A DNA stretch of 18,229 nucleotides from CBDVBE01 sp964543525 (GCA_964543525.1 CAZIYW010000107.1:1-18229), one strand, 5' to 3'. Shown: positions 1-8,211, counted from the stretch's first letter. Notes: a model not told the origin generated them from the sequence alone. Numbers and translations: made by a program.

Positions 1-431
1 GCTCCTTGCACCGATATTCGTTTCTTCGTTGGCATGTTTGAAATATATAATTTATTTAATTACCTCCGGGGTAAAATCCGGGGTAAAATCTCGCGCAGTT
101 TGAATTGTGTTGGCATATCACGTCAGTTAAAAGAAACATCCATTAATTTTGAACTGTCTTTCGTCATGTTTCCCATCTGATCGTAGGAAAAATTATTCAT
201 ATCCTGTTTATGTGAGACGTATAACAAACGATTGGTACCTTCTATGCCAAAAAAATACCAGGCCTTCCATTTCAGATAAAATTCAATTGAACGAAGCCGT
301 GTTTCTATCGAGGTGTTACTATAGTATATTGGGTTTTCAACAGGTGCGGGAATGTATACTGAACCCTTTACAGGAATATATATTCAGTTGTCAATTCCTG
401 AACCTTTATCCTTTAACCTTAAACCCAACGG
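1..431. other. Intergenic region left of the Bat operon, no gene called
   Basis: This stretch follows the batE stop codon. I see no complete gene. The minus strand has an 86-codon open frame from 383 down to a stop at 125-123 with no ATG, GTG or TTG in its first half. Its composition is protein-like (for example KWKAWYFFGIEG), so it may be a decayed 3' end of a gene, but it could be chance. Positions 65-90 hold a 12-bp tandem repeat, listed separately. The reverse complement of 1-7 reads GCTCCTT -> AAGGAGC, a possible ribosome binding site for a leftward gene starting just outside the window. No clear hairpin plus T-run terminator for the Bat operon was found. Confidence 0.5.
65..90. repeat. 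12-bp tandem repeat, two full copies
   Basis: The unit TCCGGGGTAAAA occurs twice head to tail (65-76 and 77-88) and the first two bases of a third copy follow. On the minus strand it lies roughly 60-90 bp upstream of the AAGGAG at the left edge, so it could be a paired protein-binding site for a leftward gene. It may equally be a simple slippage duplication. Confidence 0.6.
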
Positions 432-1190
432 CTATATCTTCCCCAGCGCCTCATTTTTTACCCAGCCGCTCACTCCATTGGGCAAGCTGACAAAGCTCCA
501 GTCACCGACGGTTTTCTTAATCTGGAATTTTGTTCCTTCATGGACTGTAAAGAGAACTTTGTTACCATCCGGCTGGTTCTTGGCATCGACCGTTTTTTCC
601 AGGACAATGGCGAATTGTTTTTTTTCGGCATCGTAGATTTTTATGCCGATTGAGATACCGAGAAAGGTTGAAAGAATGATGGCAATACTGGCGGTATAGA
701 TAAGCCAGAGTCGGATATTGTGGGAGACAAACATTCCCAGAACATAGGAGAGACTGAGGAACATGAGGCAGCCGAACAGTATCCACAGTTGGGCATTGAG
801 AGAAAAAAAGGTGTGCAGGCGCCAGAGTATGGTCTCAAAAAAGGAGCGCCGCGGTTCCGGAACCCGGTCAATGATATTTAATTGTGAGAATTTGATATTG
901 GCAAAAATATCCTGATCTGTCGGGTCCTGTTTGCGTGCTTTTTCAAAATACAAAAGCGCCATACCGAGTTTGTGCAGGCGGAAATAGGTATTGCCCAGAT
1001 TATAAAACACATCACTGTTATGAATACCAGTTTCGAGAATTTTTTCATAATAAATCACGGCACTGTCATACTGCTTATTTTCATAAAAGCGGTTTGCTGT
1101 GTTGAACCATTGGTCAACCGGTGCGGCAGTAATGACTCCACTGAGAGATGCAATAATCATGAGAAGGAAATGAAGCGGATACTTTTTCAT
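432..1190 (-). CDS. batE: BatE-like TPR membrane protein with C-terminal SH3-like domain
   Basis: The protein has 252 residues. A Sec signal or signal anchor covers about 1-22. TPR-type helical pairs lie at about 27-100 (NTANRFYENKQYDSAVIYYE, then VFYNLGNTYFRLHKLGMALL). Two membrane helices follow at about 131-154 and 158-184, and a bacterial SH3-like domain at 190-250 contains GDWSFVSLPNGVSGWVKN. This order (signal, TPR, two membrane spans, SH3b) is that of BatE, the last Bat protein of Bacteroides- and Leptospira-type operons. The TPR part should face the periplasm and may scaffold the other Bat proteins. Its ATG overlaps the batD TGA as ATGA, so translation is coupled. It ends with TAG and is the last gene of the operon. 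Confidence 0.85.
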   Translation of the reverse strand: MKKYPLHFLLMIIASLSGVITAAPVDQWFNTANRFYENKQYDSAVIYYEKILETGIHNSDVFYNLGNTYFRLHKLGMALLYFEKARKQDPTDQDIFANIKFSQLNIIDRVPEPRRSFFETILWRLHTFFSLNAQLWILFGCLMFLSLSYVLGMFVSHNIRLWLIYTASIAIILSTFLGISIGIKIYDAEKKQFAIVLEKTVDAKNQPDGNKVLFTVHEGTKFQIKKTVGDWSFVSLPNGVSGWVKNEALGKI

Positions 1191-3007
1191 GCTTTATTCT
1201 CCTTCCGTTCAAGGCTGTCAATCAGCCGGTAGGTATTCTCAAGTAAGGTTGAGACAATTCCTTTATCGACTGTGCTGCCGCTGAACCGGTAACGGTCAAG
1301 TGATTCAAGGAACGGTATCAGGTCTTCCGTAACGGAGGCATCAACTTTGAAACGGGACAGCTCTTCTTTCAACTTATCCAGAGTCTTTCCGGCTGCAGCA
1401 AACCCGAAACGGTGGGTGATATAGGTCTCAATAATTTCTGCAATGCGTGCGATAGCCGGTGTAGGTTGAAGCGATTCTATCTCCTTTGAAAGTTTTTTCA
1501 GCGAGGCCCTGGCGGAGGACAGTGCTTTTTTTCGCAGCTCCACAGAGGGGTTTTTTTTCAACACTGTTGCCTGCAATCTGAAAAGTAACGCAAACAGAGA
1601 GATAAGAAACGGTATCGGGAACAGAATGAAAAAGAGTGGATTTTTATACGGTTCAGTTGACTGATGCCTGATATGGGACGGGGTTTTTATATAGCGGATA
1701 TCACGACCGACTTCACGAATATCCTCCTGCGTCAGATATCTCGACTGCCGTTTGCCGCCCTTTTTACCCTTTGTAACAGTGACTGGGATCGCATCGGTGG
1801 TTATTGTTTTATACCGGCCGTTGTCAGGATCAAAATATGTCCAGGAAATTGGAGGAATCGTTTTATCCCCTTCCTCACGGGGAATAATGAGATACTTGAA
1901 TTTTTTCCGTGTTGCAATACCTCGTGCTGTGGTGTCTACATAGGTATGTTTCTCAGGTTTAAACACTTCGAAATCGGGCATGTCCGGCAGAGCGATATCG
2001 GTCATATTTCCGGGGCGTGTCGTGCCGTATAAAGTAACGTGCAGGGTAATTGCATCTCCCGCAGGAACGGTGTTGTTACTCAACTCGGCTTTGAGAGTGA
2101 AGGTGCCGACCGCACCGGAGAATCCGGCGGGCTCCGGAGGGAGCGGTTTCACCGTGACGGACAGCCGGTTACTGAGGGCAGTTCTGGGAATCTGCTGAAC
2201 ACTTCGCCCGAAAAAGCTGCCGCCGAAGAAATCATCAAAGAAATCTCTCCGCCTGCTCTGAACCTGGCGTAGCTCTACATACTCGAATGGAATTGACGGT
2301 ACTGAATACGTGCCGGCTTTCACCGGAATTACCGAGAATGCCAGTGTGAAAATCTGATGCGGTACTCCGTTAACCGTTCGCTGTGTCTGGCCGACTTTAT
2401 CGGAGAAAAGACGGTTGATGGAGAAACTTGCACCGAACGCTTTTTCAAGGCTTGCTATTACCGTGATAAAACCTTCATTGGTGAGGTTAACCGGCGCCTG
2501 TGCTTTTTTTGCCACTTCAACCGTAAGAATGCCCTGCTCGCCAACGTAGACGCACTTTTTATTCAACCGGATATGCACACGTAAATCCTGCGTCTTTGCC
2601 GGTTTTTTACCGACGGTAACGGTAAACGGCTCAGAGGTGTACACAGCACCGCCATGATTAAACGTCAGTGCCGGAAAAGTAAAGGAGCCCTCTCTGGTAA
2701 AGACAATATGGTAATTAAACAGATAGTTGATTTCTACGGTCTGGGTCATCTTTCCATTGATAATCTGGATGGAAGAGGTCTGGTTCTGATTGCTGGTAGT
2801 CCGCAAAAGACGGTAATTTTCAGAAGAAGGGAGTGACGGTGCCTTTATATTTTTTATTTCGCTGTTGCTCACAATGGTAGCCGTCACCACGATTTGTTCA
2901 CCCACTGACACTGCAGTTCGCTCTGTGGTGACCGTAAAGCGGATCCCGCCATATGATACGGTGAATAAAAAAAGTATCGTGGTACACCATACACTGTTTT
3001 TTATCAC
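1187..3007 (-). CDS. batD: BatD, exported beta-sandwich membrane-anchored protein
   Basis: I start this at GTG 3007. It forms a GTGA overlap with the stop of the upstream hydrolase and has AAAGGAG eight bases before it. The longer frame to 3124 runs back through the hydrolase gene. ATG 3028 is a weaker alternative, as no ribosome binding site precedes it. From GTG the protein is about 606 residues: a signal peptide at 1-20 ending VSYGG, several beta-sandwich repeats (RFTVTTERTAVSVGEQIVV at the start), the phenylalanine/glycine-rich RRRDFFDDFFGGSFFG at about 253-267 that is typical of BatD, one membrane helix at about 456-478, and a helical cytoplasmic tail of about 125 residues. BatD proteins belong to the oxygen-tolerance operon and are thought to act in the periplasm beside BatA and BatB. 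Size and domain order are normal. Confidence 0.88.
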   Translation of the reverse strand: MIKNSVWCTTILFLFTVSYGGIRFTVTTERTAVSVGEQIVVTATIVSNSEIKNIKAPSLPSSENYRLLRTTSNQNQTSSIQIINGKMTQTVEINYLFNYHIVFTREGSFTFPALTFNHGGAVYTSEPFTVTVGKKPAKTQDLRVHIRLNKKCVYVGEQGILTVEVAKKAQAPVNLTNEGFITVIASLEKAFGASFSINRLFSDKVGQTQRTVNGVPHQIFTLAFSVIPVKAGTYSVPSIPFEYVELRQVQSRRRDFFDDFFGGSFFGRSVQQIPRTALSNRLSVTVKPLPPEPAGFSGAVGTFTLKAELSNNTVPAGDAITLHVTLYGTTRPGNMTDIALPDMPDFEVFKPEKHTYVDTTARGIATRKKFKYLIIPREEGDKTIPPISWTYFDPDNGRYKTITTDAIPVTVTKGKKGGKRQSRYLTQEDIREVGRDIRYIKTPSHIRHQSTEPYKNPLFFILFPIPFLISLFALLFRLQATVLKKNPSVELRKKALSSARASLKKLSKEIESLQPTPAIARIAEIIETYITHRFGFAAAGKTLDKLKEELSRFKVDASVTEDLIPFLESLDRYRFSGSTVDKGIVSTLLENTYRLIDSLERKENKA

Positions 3008-3774
3008 TGTACCTGCTCCTTTACCCATGATACAATGGCCCGGTGCAGAAATTTTCTGCTGCTGACCGTTGCATACCGGTGATCCGCTCCGGGAACAATA
3101 TGATACACCGGCTCTATTCCGCATTCTCTTGCCCTGTCGATATAGACAGAAGATTCTTCAGGGGTAATCTGCTGGTCACTTCCCCCCTGAAAAAGAATAA
3201 TGTTTTCAGTCACCTGTTTTCCTATTGCCGCCACCGGCTCACATTCTTTCAATTCCTCGAAAAAGGCTATTTTTAATTCATGAGGGCCGTATTCATAACA
3301 GCCGGTGTCGTTGGTGCCGTTCGTTAAAATATATTCGTGCGATTGTGCATGCTTTTTAGTATCGGCAAGGGGCGATAGCAGTATAAGACCGTCAATGGAG
3401 AGAGAGGACGCAGCAAGCACTGCAATGGTTCCACCGAAACTGTGGCCGAGGAGCAGTATCTTTCCGGGGGAGAAGCTCTTTTTTACATAGTCGTATGCGG
3501 AAACCAGATCGGCACGGAGCGAGTTAACGGTAATATCCGAAAAGCTGCCGTCACTTTCGCCGCAGCCGCCGAAATCAAAAGCATTGACGCTTATCCCGCT
3601 GGAGGCAAGATGCTTCGCAATGCCGGTAAAAAAGTAGTTGGGGCCGATACGATGGCTGGTAAAACCGTGACACATGATAACCCAGGGAGCATTAGGATTT
3701 TGAGCGATATACAGTGATGCCCTGATATACCGGTTTCCGTTTTGCCACTCTGCAAATTGAAAGGTGTAATCCAT
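3004..3774 (-). CDS. Alpha/beta hydrolase (serine hydrolase) inside the Bat operon
   Basis: This 256-residue protein has the alpha/beta hydrolase layout: an oxyanion-hole motif CHGF at 35-38, nucleophile elbow GHSFGG with Ser112, acid Asp200 in GGSD, and His232 in GADH. FDFGGCGESDG at 66-76 is the usual strand-loop after the HG motif. All three catalytic residues are present, so it should be an active esterase, thioesterase or peptidase. The substrate cannot be read from the sequence. There is no signal peptide, so it is probably cytoplasmic. It starts 7 bp after the batC stop and shares a GTGA overlap with batD. It is therefore a true operon member rather than a passenger, although a hydrolase is not part of the classical BatABCDE set. 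Confidence 0.9.
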   Translation of the reverse strand: MDYTFQFAEWQNGNRYIRASLYIAQNPNAPWVIMCHGFTSHRIGPNYFFTGIAKHLASSGISVNAFDFGGCGESDGSFSDITVNSLRADLVSAYDYVKKSFSPGKILLLGHSFGGTIAVLAASSLSIDGLILLSPLADTKKHAQSHEYILTNGTNDTGCYEYGPHELKIAFFEELKECEPVAAIGKQVTENIILFQGGSDQQITPEESSVYIDRARECGIEPVYHIVPGADHRYATVSSRKFLHRAIVSWVKEQVQ

Positions 3775-3781
3775 GAACGTG

Positions 3782-4597
3782 TTACCAGTCCTTTTCAGGT
3801 TTCTTGCCGATGAGCGCCTTCATTTTTTCCGTCGGCTTGTTTAATTCTTTATCGTCGTCGGCATATTGGCGTAAGAGGCGTAAAGCCTCCTCTTTTTGCA
3901 TATCCTTTTTTGATGGTTGAGGTTTTGGTGCCTGTTTCTGCTCCTCTTCTTTATCTTTCTGACTCTGATTCTGCTGTTGTTTGTCCCGGTCCTTTTTCTG
4001 ATCCTGTTTTTCCTGGTCCTTCTTTTGCTGATTCTGTTTATCGTTTTTATTCTGCTGCTTATTCTTGTCCTGGTTTTGCTGATCTTTATTATCCTGATTA
4101 TTCTGCTGGTTCTGCTGCTGCTGTTTCTGCTGCTGTTCAAGCTGTTTGATTTTCATCTGTGTAAGCTGAAGGTTCCACTTTGCATCTTTATCATGCTGAT
4201 TCAAATCAAGAGTTTTTATATAGCTGTCACGCGCTGCTTTATATTTTTCCATGGCTTCCTTGCTGCCCGCCTGCATGAGTTGATCGCCCTGCATGTTATA
4301 GACGTTTCCCAAATTGTAGTGAAGCTTGGCAAGGGCATCCGGATCGTTGACCGATAAGGCGCTTTTGTAACTTTCCTCTGCGGTTTTAAAATCCTGCAGC
4401 CGATAGAGTGTTGAGCCTTTGTTAATTGCCAGTTTTTTCTCTTCGGGTGATTCCAGCAGCGCTTCATCATACAGGGAAAGTGCCTCTTCATATTTCCCCT
4501 GCTCAAAGAGTTTATTGGCTTTTTTGTTTTTCTTATACACCTCGTCGGCACAAATTGAGAAAAACAGGCAGATGATAGGCAGCAGTATTCGGTTCAA
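3782..4597 (-). CDS. batC: BatC-like TPR protein with Lys/Gln/Asn-rich linker
   Basis: The protein has 271 residues. An export signal at 1-17 ends in SICA. TPR units lie at about 23-56, 57-90 and 91-134. Residues 155-229 are a low-complexity stretch almost wholly of Q, K, N, D and E. A conserved-looking tail EEALRLLRQYADDDKEL follows at 236-252. A TPR domain, charged linker and short helical C-terminus is the usual BatC form, and BatC is held to be a periplasmic scaffold for the von Willebrand proteins. The ATG overlaps the batB stop as ATGA. The linker is encoded by repeated CAG/AAA/AAT-type codons, so its length may vary between strains. The opposite strand of this stretch gives a misleading leucine-rich open frame. 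Confidence 0.85.
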   Translation of the reverse strand: MNRILLPIICLFFSICADEVYKKNKKANKLFEQGKYEEALSLYDEALLESPEEKKLAINKGSTLYRLQDFKTAEESYKSALSVNDPDALAKLHYNLGNVYNMQGDQLMQAGSKEAMEKYKAARDSYIKTLDLNQHDKDAKWNLQLTQMKIKQLEQQQKQQQQNQQNNQDNKDQQNQDKNKQQNKNDKQNQQKKDQEKQDQKKDRDKQQQNQSQKDKEEEQKQAPKPQPSKKDMQKEEALRLLRQYADDDKELNKPTEKMKALIGKKPEKDW

Positions 4598-5613
4598 AAT
4601 CTACCCCTCCATTCTTTTTTGCGACGAACGCGATCCGGTATGAGAAATTCAAGAATAAGAAAGAACAGGGCAATACCTAAAAATATCTGATACCGCTCTT
4701 CATAGACAGCCAGCCGGTTCATACCGAGATCTTTTTTCTCCATTTTCGCGATTTCACCATAGACAGATAAAAGGTCGAGATTCGAGCCTGCATTAAAGTA
4801 GGCACCCTTACCCTCATGTGCTATTTTTTCCAGAATAATCGGGTCAAGACGGGTCATGACCAGATTGCCGCCCTTATCCTTTTTGTAGATGATATTGCCG
4901 CCGCTTTTTTTCAGGGGGATAGGCACCCCGTTTTCAGACCCGATGCCGATGGTATAAATTTTCACCCCTTCTTTCGCCGCCTCTTTTGCTGCGTCAATGG
5001 CGTCTCCTTCATGATCCTCACCGTCGGAGATGAGTATCAGGACTTTGTGCTTTTTCGATTCTGTTCTGAATGCTTTGGTTGACTGTCTGATTGCGTCTGC
5101 AAGGGCGGTACCCTGCAGTTGTATCCAGCTGGTTTTTACTACGTCAAGAAACATCTTTGCCGCGCCGTAATCAAGCGTTAGCGGGCATTGCACATAACTT
5201 TCACCGGCAAAGATAACTAGTCCGATGCGGTCACCTCGCAGAATATCGATAAATTTGGAAATTTCGTGTTTTGCCCGATCGATACGATTTGGCGCGATAT
5301 CCTCGGCAAGCATACTTTGTGAGATGTCTAAGGCAACAATAATATCAACCCCCTTGCGCTCCATTTTCTGCTCCTTGACGCCGAACTGGGGACGGACCAG
5401 TGCCGCAATGACAAAGATGAGAAAAGCCAGAAAGAGAATCCACTTTAAAATCTGACGGTTCAAGCCGGTCTCCGGATTTAATTTCTCAATAAGGGAAAGC
5501 GAGGCAAAGCGGGCAAGCGCCGTCTGCTTATGCTGATACGCCCAGATAAAGAACCCGATGCACACCGGAATGCCCAGAAGCAGCCAGAAGTATTCAGGAT
5601 TTCCGAAACGCAT
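4594..5613 (-). CDS. batB: BatB, von Willebrand factor A membrane protein
   Basis: I start this at ATG 5613 (339 residues), eight bases past the batA stop and with AGAGG upstream. The frame is open to 5682, but that extension overlaps batA and adds no domain. Two membrane helices lie at about 7-26 and 56-73. A VWA domain follows with a full MIDAS metal site: D96-x-S98-x-S100 (ALDISQSM), T169 in QGTAL and D197 in ISDGED. A last membrane helix sits near 308-325, before a basic tail. The opening GNPEYFWLLLGIPVCIGFF matches the usual start of BatA/BatB proteins. BatB is expected to pair with BatA in the inner membrane, with the VWA domain in the periplasm. Confidence 0.9.
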   Translation of the reverse strand: MRFGNPEYFWLLLGIPVCIGFFIWAYQHKQTALARFASLSLIEKLNPETGLNRQILKWILFLAFLIFVIAALVRPQFGVKEQKMERKGVDIIVALDISQSMLAEDIAPNRIDRAKHEISKFIDILRGDRIGLVIFAGESYVQCPLTLDYGAAKMFLDVVKTSWIQLQGTALADAIRQSTKAFRTESKKHKVLILISDGEDHEGDAIDAAKEAAKEGVKIYTIGIGSENGVPIPLKKSGGNIIYKKDKGGNLVMTRLDPIILEKIAHEGKGAYFNAGSNLDLLSVYGEIAKMEKKDLGMNRLAVYEERYQIFLGIALFFLILEFLIPDRVRRKKEWRGRF

Positions 5614-5621
5614 ACATACCT

Positions 5622-6626
5622 CTACGGGATTCTCCTGAAGCGTGTATGCTTCAGTATCAATTCCAGAAACAGTACTATACAACCTGCAAGGAGCCAGGGG
5701 AAAAAATGCTCGGAATAGGTGGTATAGGACATGGTTTTTATTTCCGTTTTTTCCAATTTGTCAATAGTGTCGTATATCTCTTCCAGTTTTTTTGCATTCT
5801 GTGCGCGATAAAACGCTCCCTTTGTCGCCGCGGCAATGTCGACCAGTGTCTGCTCATCAAGATCCGAATCAATCATCTCTATTTTTGTCTGGTGCTTGCC
5901 GGTCCAGGGATTCCTGAACTCAAAGGGGTAGGGAACCTTACCCTCTTTACCGACACCAATCGTGTATATTTTCATTCCCAGCTCGCCGGCCGCTTTTGCC
6001 GCAATCTGGGGCGTTATTTCACCGCGGTTATTTGCACCGTCAGTCAACAGTATCAGTATTCTGCTTTTGGCCTGCGATTGCTTCAACCGGTTCGCTGCGG
6101 TTGCCAGCGCAGTCCCGATTGCCGTGCCGTCCTCAATCTCACCACTTTTAATATCATCAAGAAATTGTTCGAGAATATTATAGTCGAGCGTGAGCGGACA
6201 CTTGGTATAACTTCTCCCGGCAAAAACGACAAGGCCGATACGATCATGTTTCCGTTTCTGAATAAATTTTTTTATGGTCTCTTTTGCCACGTAGAGTCTG
6301 TTTTTGGGTTTGAAATCAAGAGCACGCATACTCGTAGAGACATCAAGTACCAGCATAATGTCAACGCCGTGGGTCGTTACCTCCTGCTCGGTGTGTCCTC
6401 TCTGAGGTCGGGCAAGTGCCACGACAAGCAGGCCGACACCAACTAATCGCAAAATAAAAGGGATGTGAATAAGTTTAACCACCAGTGTCGAATGCAGCCG
6501 GGAAATTAATGAAACATCGGAAAACTGTACCGCGGGTCGGGATTTTTTCTCCCGCAGCACATAAATCCATACCATAGGAATCCACAGCAGGAGAAGAAAG
6601 AGAGCATAGGGGCAGGCAAATCTCAT
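5622..6626 (-). CDS. batA: BatA, von Willebrand factor A membrane protein
   Basis: The protein has 334 residues and the same layout as BatB: membrane helices at about 5-24 and 53-72, a VWA domain, and a C-terminal membrane helix at about 308-325. The MIDAS site is complete: D95-x-S97-x-S99 (LDVSTSM), T168 in DGTAIGTAL and D196 in LLTDGANN. The ALARPQRG before the domain is typical of the family. Its ATG overlaps the stop of the preceding BatD-like gene as ATGA. It ends in TAG at 5624-5622, followed at once by batB, which shows TAG is read as a stop here. BatA proteins work with MoxR-family ATPases elsewhere. No moxR lies in the window. Confidence 0.9.
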   Translation of the reverse strand: MRFACPYALFLLLLWIPMVWIYVLREKKSRPAVQFSDVSLISRLHSTLVVKLIHIPFILRLVGVGLLVVALARPQRGHTEQEVTTHGVDIMLVLDVSTSMRALDFKPKNRLYVAKETIKKFIQKRKHDRIGLVVFAGRSYTKCPLTLDYNILEQFLDDIKSGEIEDGTAIGTALATAANRLKQSQAKSRILILLTDGANNRGEITPQIAAKAAGELGMKIYTIGVGKEGKVPYPFEFRNPWTGKHQTKIEMIDSDLDEQTLVDIAAATKGAFYRAQNAKKLEEIYDTIDKLEKTEIKTMSYTTYSEHFFPWLLAGCIVLFLELILKHTRFRRIP

Positions 6627-7582
6627 TGCTTTGCCTCCTCCTTCTGTTCCGCCTTTTTCTGCTCCTGTACAGGCCGAGGCCTGGTTTTTTCGATGAATGA
6701 CCGCGTCGCATCATACAACTGCTTTACCGTTGCATGATTCGGTACCATCTTGGCAAATTTCACCGGATGGGTTGTGTTGAAAAACCACTCGAGGGATTTT
6801 CTCAGAGCATCATCAAAAGGTGCCGACGGCAGCCAGTGTAACATCTCTTCAGTTGTGTATTCTGCGGCGTTACATTCGAACCGCCGTCCGGTATACCGTT
6901 TAAGAATTTCTGACAACTCAAAGACATACTCCCGGAACAGACCCTTGGAAAGAAGCTGTTTGTTTTCGAGGCGTGCCAGGGCTTCAACAGCCTCTTCATA
7001 AGGCGGTTTCGGAGGCGGAGGTGGCGGTGGTTTCTTGCTTTGCACCCAGAAATAACGGGCAACATATATACCGGCGCCAATAAAACCGATGATAAAAATT
7101 ATCCAGAACCATAAGAACGAAGGTGTACCCACTTTTAGCTGGGGCTTTATATCCTTTAAAGTGATAGTGTCTCCTTTATCGGCAACAATCGCTGAAATAA
7201 CCCGTATCGGGATGGAGTCCGAATACAGGGTATCATTACCCTGTTCTCTCACCTCTACAAAGGGGAGTGGGGGAATTGAGCACGGTTTGAAATCATAGAT
7301 GGTGAGGAGATATTTATAGGTCAGGCTGTCGGATGCTTTTCGTGCAACCCGGTCACTGTCCCAGCTCTTAACTACTAATGCACCAATACCCGTATCCGTT
7401 TCCGGCGGAATAATCTGAGCACCCGAAGGTGTTACCAGCGCTACAGTCAGTTCAATACGCTCGCCAAGAGTGAGACTGTCCTGGCTGAGATACGTATAAA
7501 GAACAGTAGCGTGACACCAGGTGCACACAAGTGAAACCGTAAGGACGAAACAGATTTTTTTCGCGTTCTTGTTTATTTCCAT
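6623..7582 (-). CDS. BatD-like / DUF4381-like membrane protein
   Basis: The protein has 319 residues. A signal peptide at about 1-25 is followed by one beta-sandwich domain at 27-135 (SQDSLTLGERIELTVALVTP). One membrane helix lies at about 156-178, a run of seven prolines at 185-191, and then a cytoplasmic helical domain whose LFREYVFELSEILKRYTGRR is characteristic of the DUF4381/BatD tail family. It looks like a short second BatD with a single beta domain. Such a gene often lies just before batA in Bacteroidota- and Spirochaetota-type operons. It starts five bases after the DUF445 stop and overlaps batA by ATGA. Operon position suggests it helps assemble or connect the BatA/BatB complex, which is inference. 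Confidence 0.75.
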   Translation of the reverse strand: MEINKNAKKICFVLTVSLVCTWCHATVLYTYLSQDSLTLGERIELTVALVTPSGAQIIPPETDTGIGALVVKSWDSDRVARKASDSLTYKYLLTIYDFKPCSIPPLPFVEVREQGNDTLYSDSIPIRVISAIVADKGDTITLKDIKPQLKVGTPSFLWFWIIFIIGFIGAGIYVARYFWVQSKKPPPPPPPKPPYEEAVEALARLENKQLLSKGLFREYVFELSEILKRYTGRRFECNAAEYTTEEMLHWLPSAPFDDALRKSLEWFFNTTHPVKFAKMVPNHATVKQLYDATRSFIEKTRPRPVQEQKKAEQKEEAKQ

Positions 7583-7587
7583 GTTCT

Positions 7588-8211
7588 CTACAGTAGTGAA
7601 TAGTTATTCCCGAGTATCAGTATGCCGACCTGTATAAGACCGACTATAAAACCGAGTACACCACCGAGTATTTCAATGGCATGTAACTCTTTTGCTGCTA
7701 TTTTATATACTATATTTTCAAGTTTTATCATATCAAACTGTTCGATCTTTTTTTGGACAATTTCTTTAAAATCAAGTCGATGCTCTACTTTCTCGAATAT
7801 ATCTTCCATAAAACCGGGGAGCATACCCCGTAGCTCATTTTTAATCATCTCTTTTATCACTCCGGTCGCTTCATTGGAGAGTATAAGAGATACTATTGGG
7901 CTACTGCCCAGTTTCTGCTCGATAAACCGGTCTATTGCCAGCATGACCGAGCGAAGGATCTCCTCATGAAACGCCGGCGTGTTAACAACCGTGTGAATGT
8001 CCTGGTGCGATATAAGTTCATGTTCAACCGTCTCGCCGATTTTTTTTGCCAGAGCAGATTTCCGCTTGGGAATAAGTCCCCAGAAAACGATACCAAAAAC
8101 GGAAACCGGTGCATGGGGCCTGAAAATCATTTTTACCGCAATGAAATTCGTGATCCAGCCGATTAATGCCGAAATCAGAGGTATCATGAGATACACTATA
8201 GAGAATTTCAT
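7588..8211 (-). CDS. DUF445 family membrane protein
   Basis: I use ATG 8211 (207 residues). Two codons upstream there is a TTG, less likely as a start. The N-terminus has a membrane helix followed by the family hallmark GWITNFIAVKMIFRPHAP, and the C-terminus ends in a hydrophobic helix (GGVLGFIVGLIQVGILILG). Between them lies an amphipathic helical region of about 150 residues. This is the DUF445 (YheB-like) pattern, at about half the length of the longer members. Function is unknown; the family has been linked to membrane or spore-coat structures in some bacteria. It is the first gene of the Bat operon, ends in TAG and is five bases from the next start. Coupling of DUF445 to bat genes is not part of the standard operon. 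Confidence 0.8.
   Translation of the reverse strand: MKFSIVYLMIPLISALIGWITNFIAVKMIFRPHAPVSVFGIVFWGLIPKRKSALAKKIGETVEHELISHQDIHTVVNTPAFHEEILRSVMLAIDRFIEQKLGSSPIVSLILSNEATGVIKEMIKNELRGMLPGFMEDIFEKVEHRLDFKEIVQKKIEQFDMIKLENIVYKIAAKELHAIEILGGVLGFIVGLIQVGILILGNNYSLL

Noticed and set aside
149..636. Two plus-strand open frames of 113 and 94 residues
   Set aside because: They overlap each other and the 3' end of batE, lack good ribosome binding sites and have unnatural composition rich in Ser, Pro and Leu. They are shadows.
3008..3124. N-terminal extension of batD to 3124
   Set aside because: It lies inside the hydrolase gene, encodes a basic non-signal sequence, and would hide the clear signal peptide that starts right after GTG 3007.
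3917..4357. Leucine/valine-rich plus-strand open frame that looks like a membrane protein
   Set aside because: It is the antisense of the Gln/Lys/Asn-rich linker of batC; CAG/AAA/AAT codons read backwards give Leu, Phe and Ile codons.
5646..6446. 266-residue plus-strand open frame opposite batA
   Set aside because: batA on the other strand has a complete VWA domain with all metal residues. The plus-strand frame has no recognisable domain and a random-looking composition.
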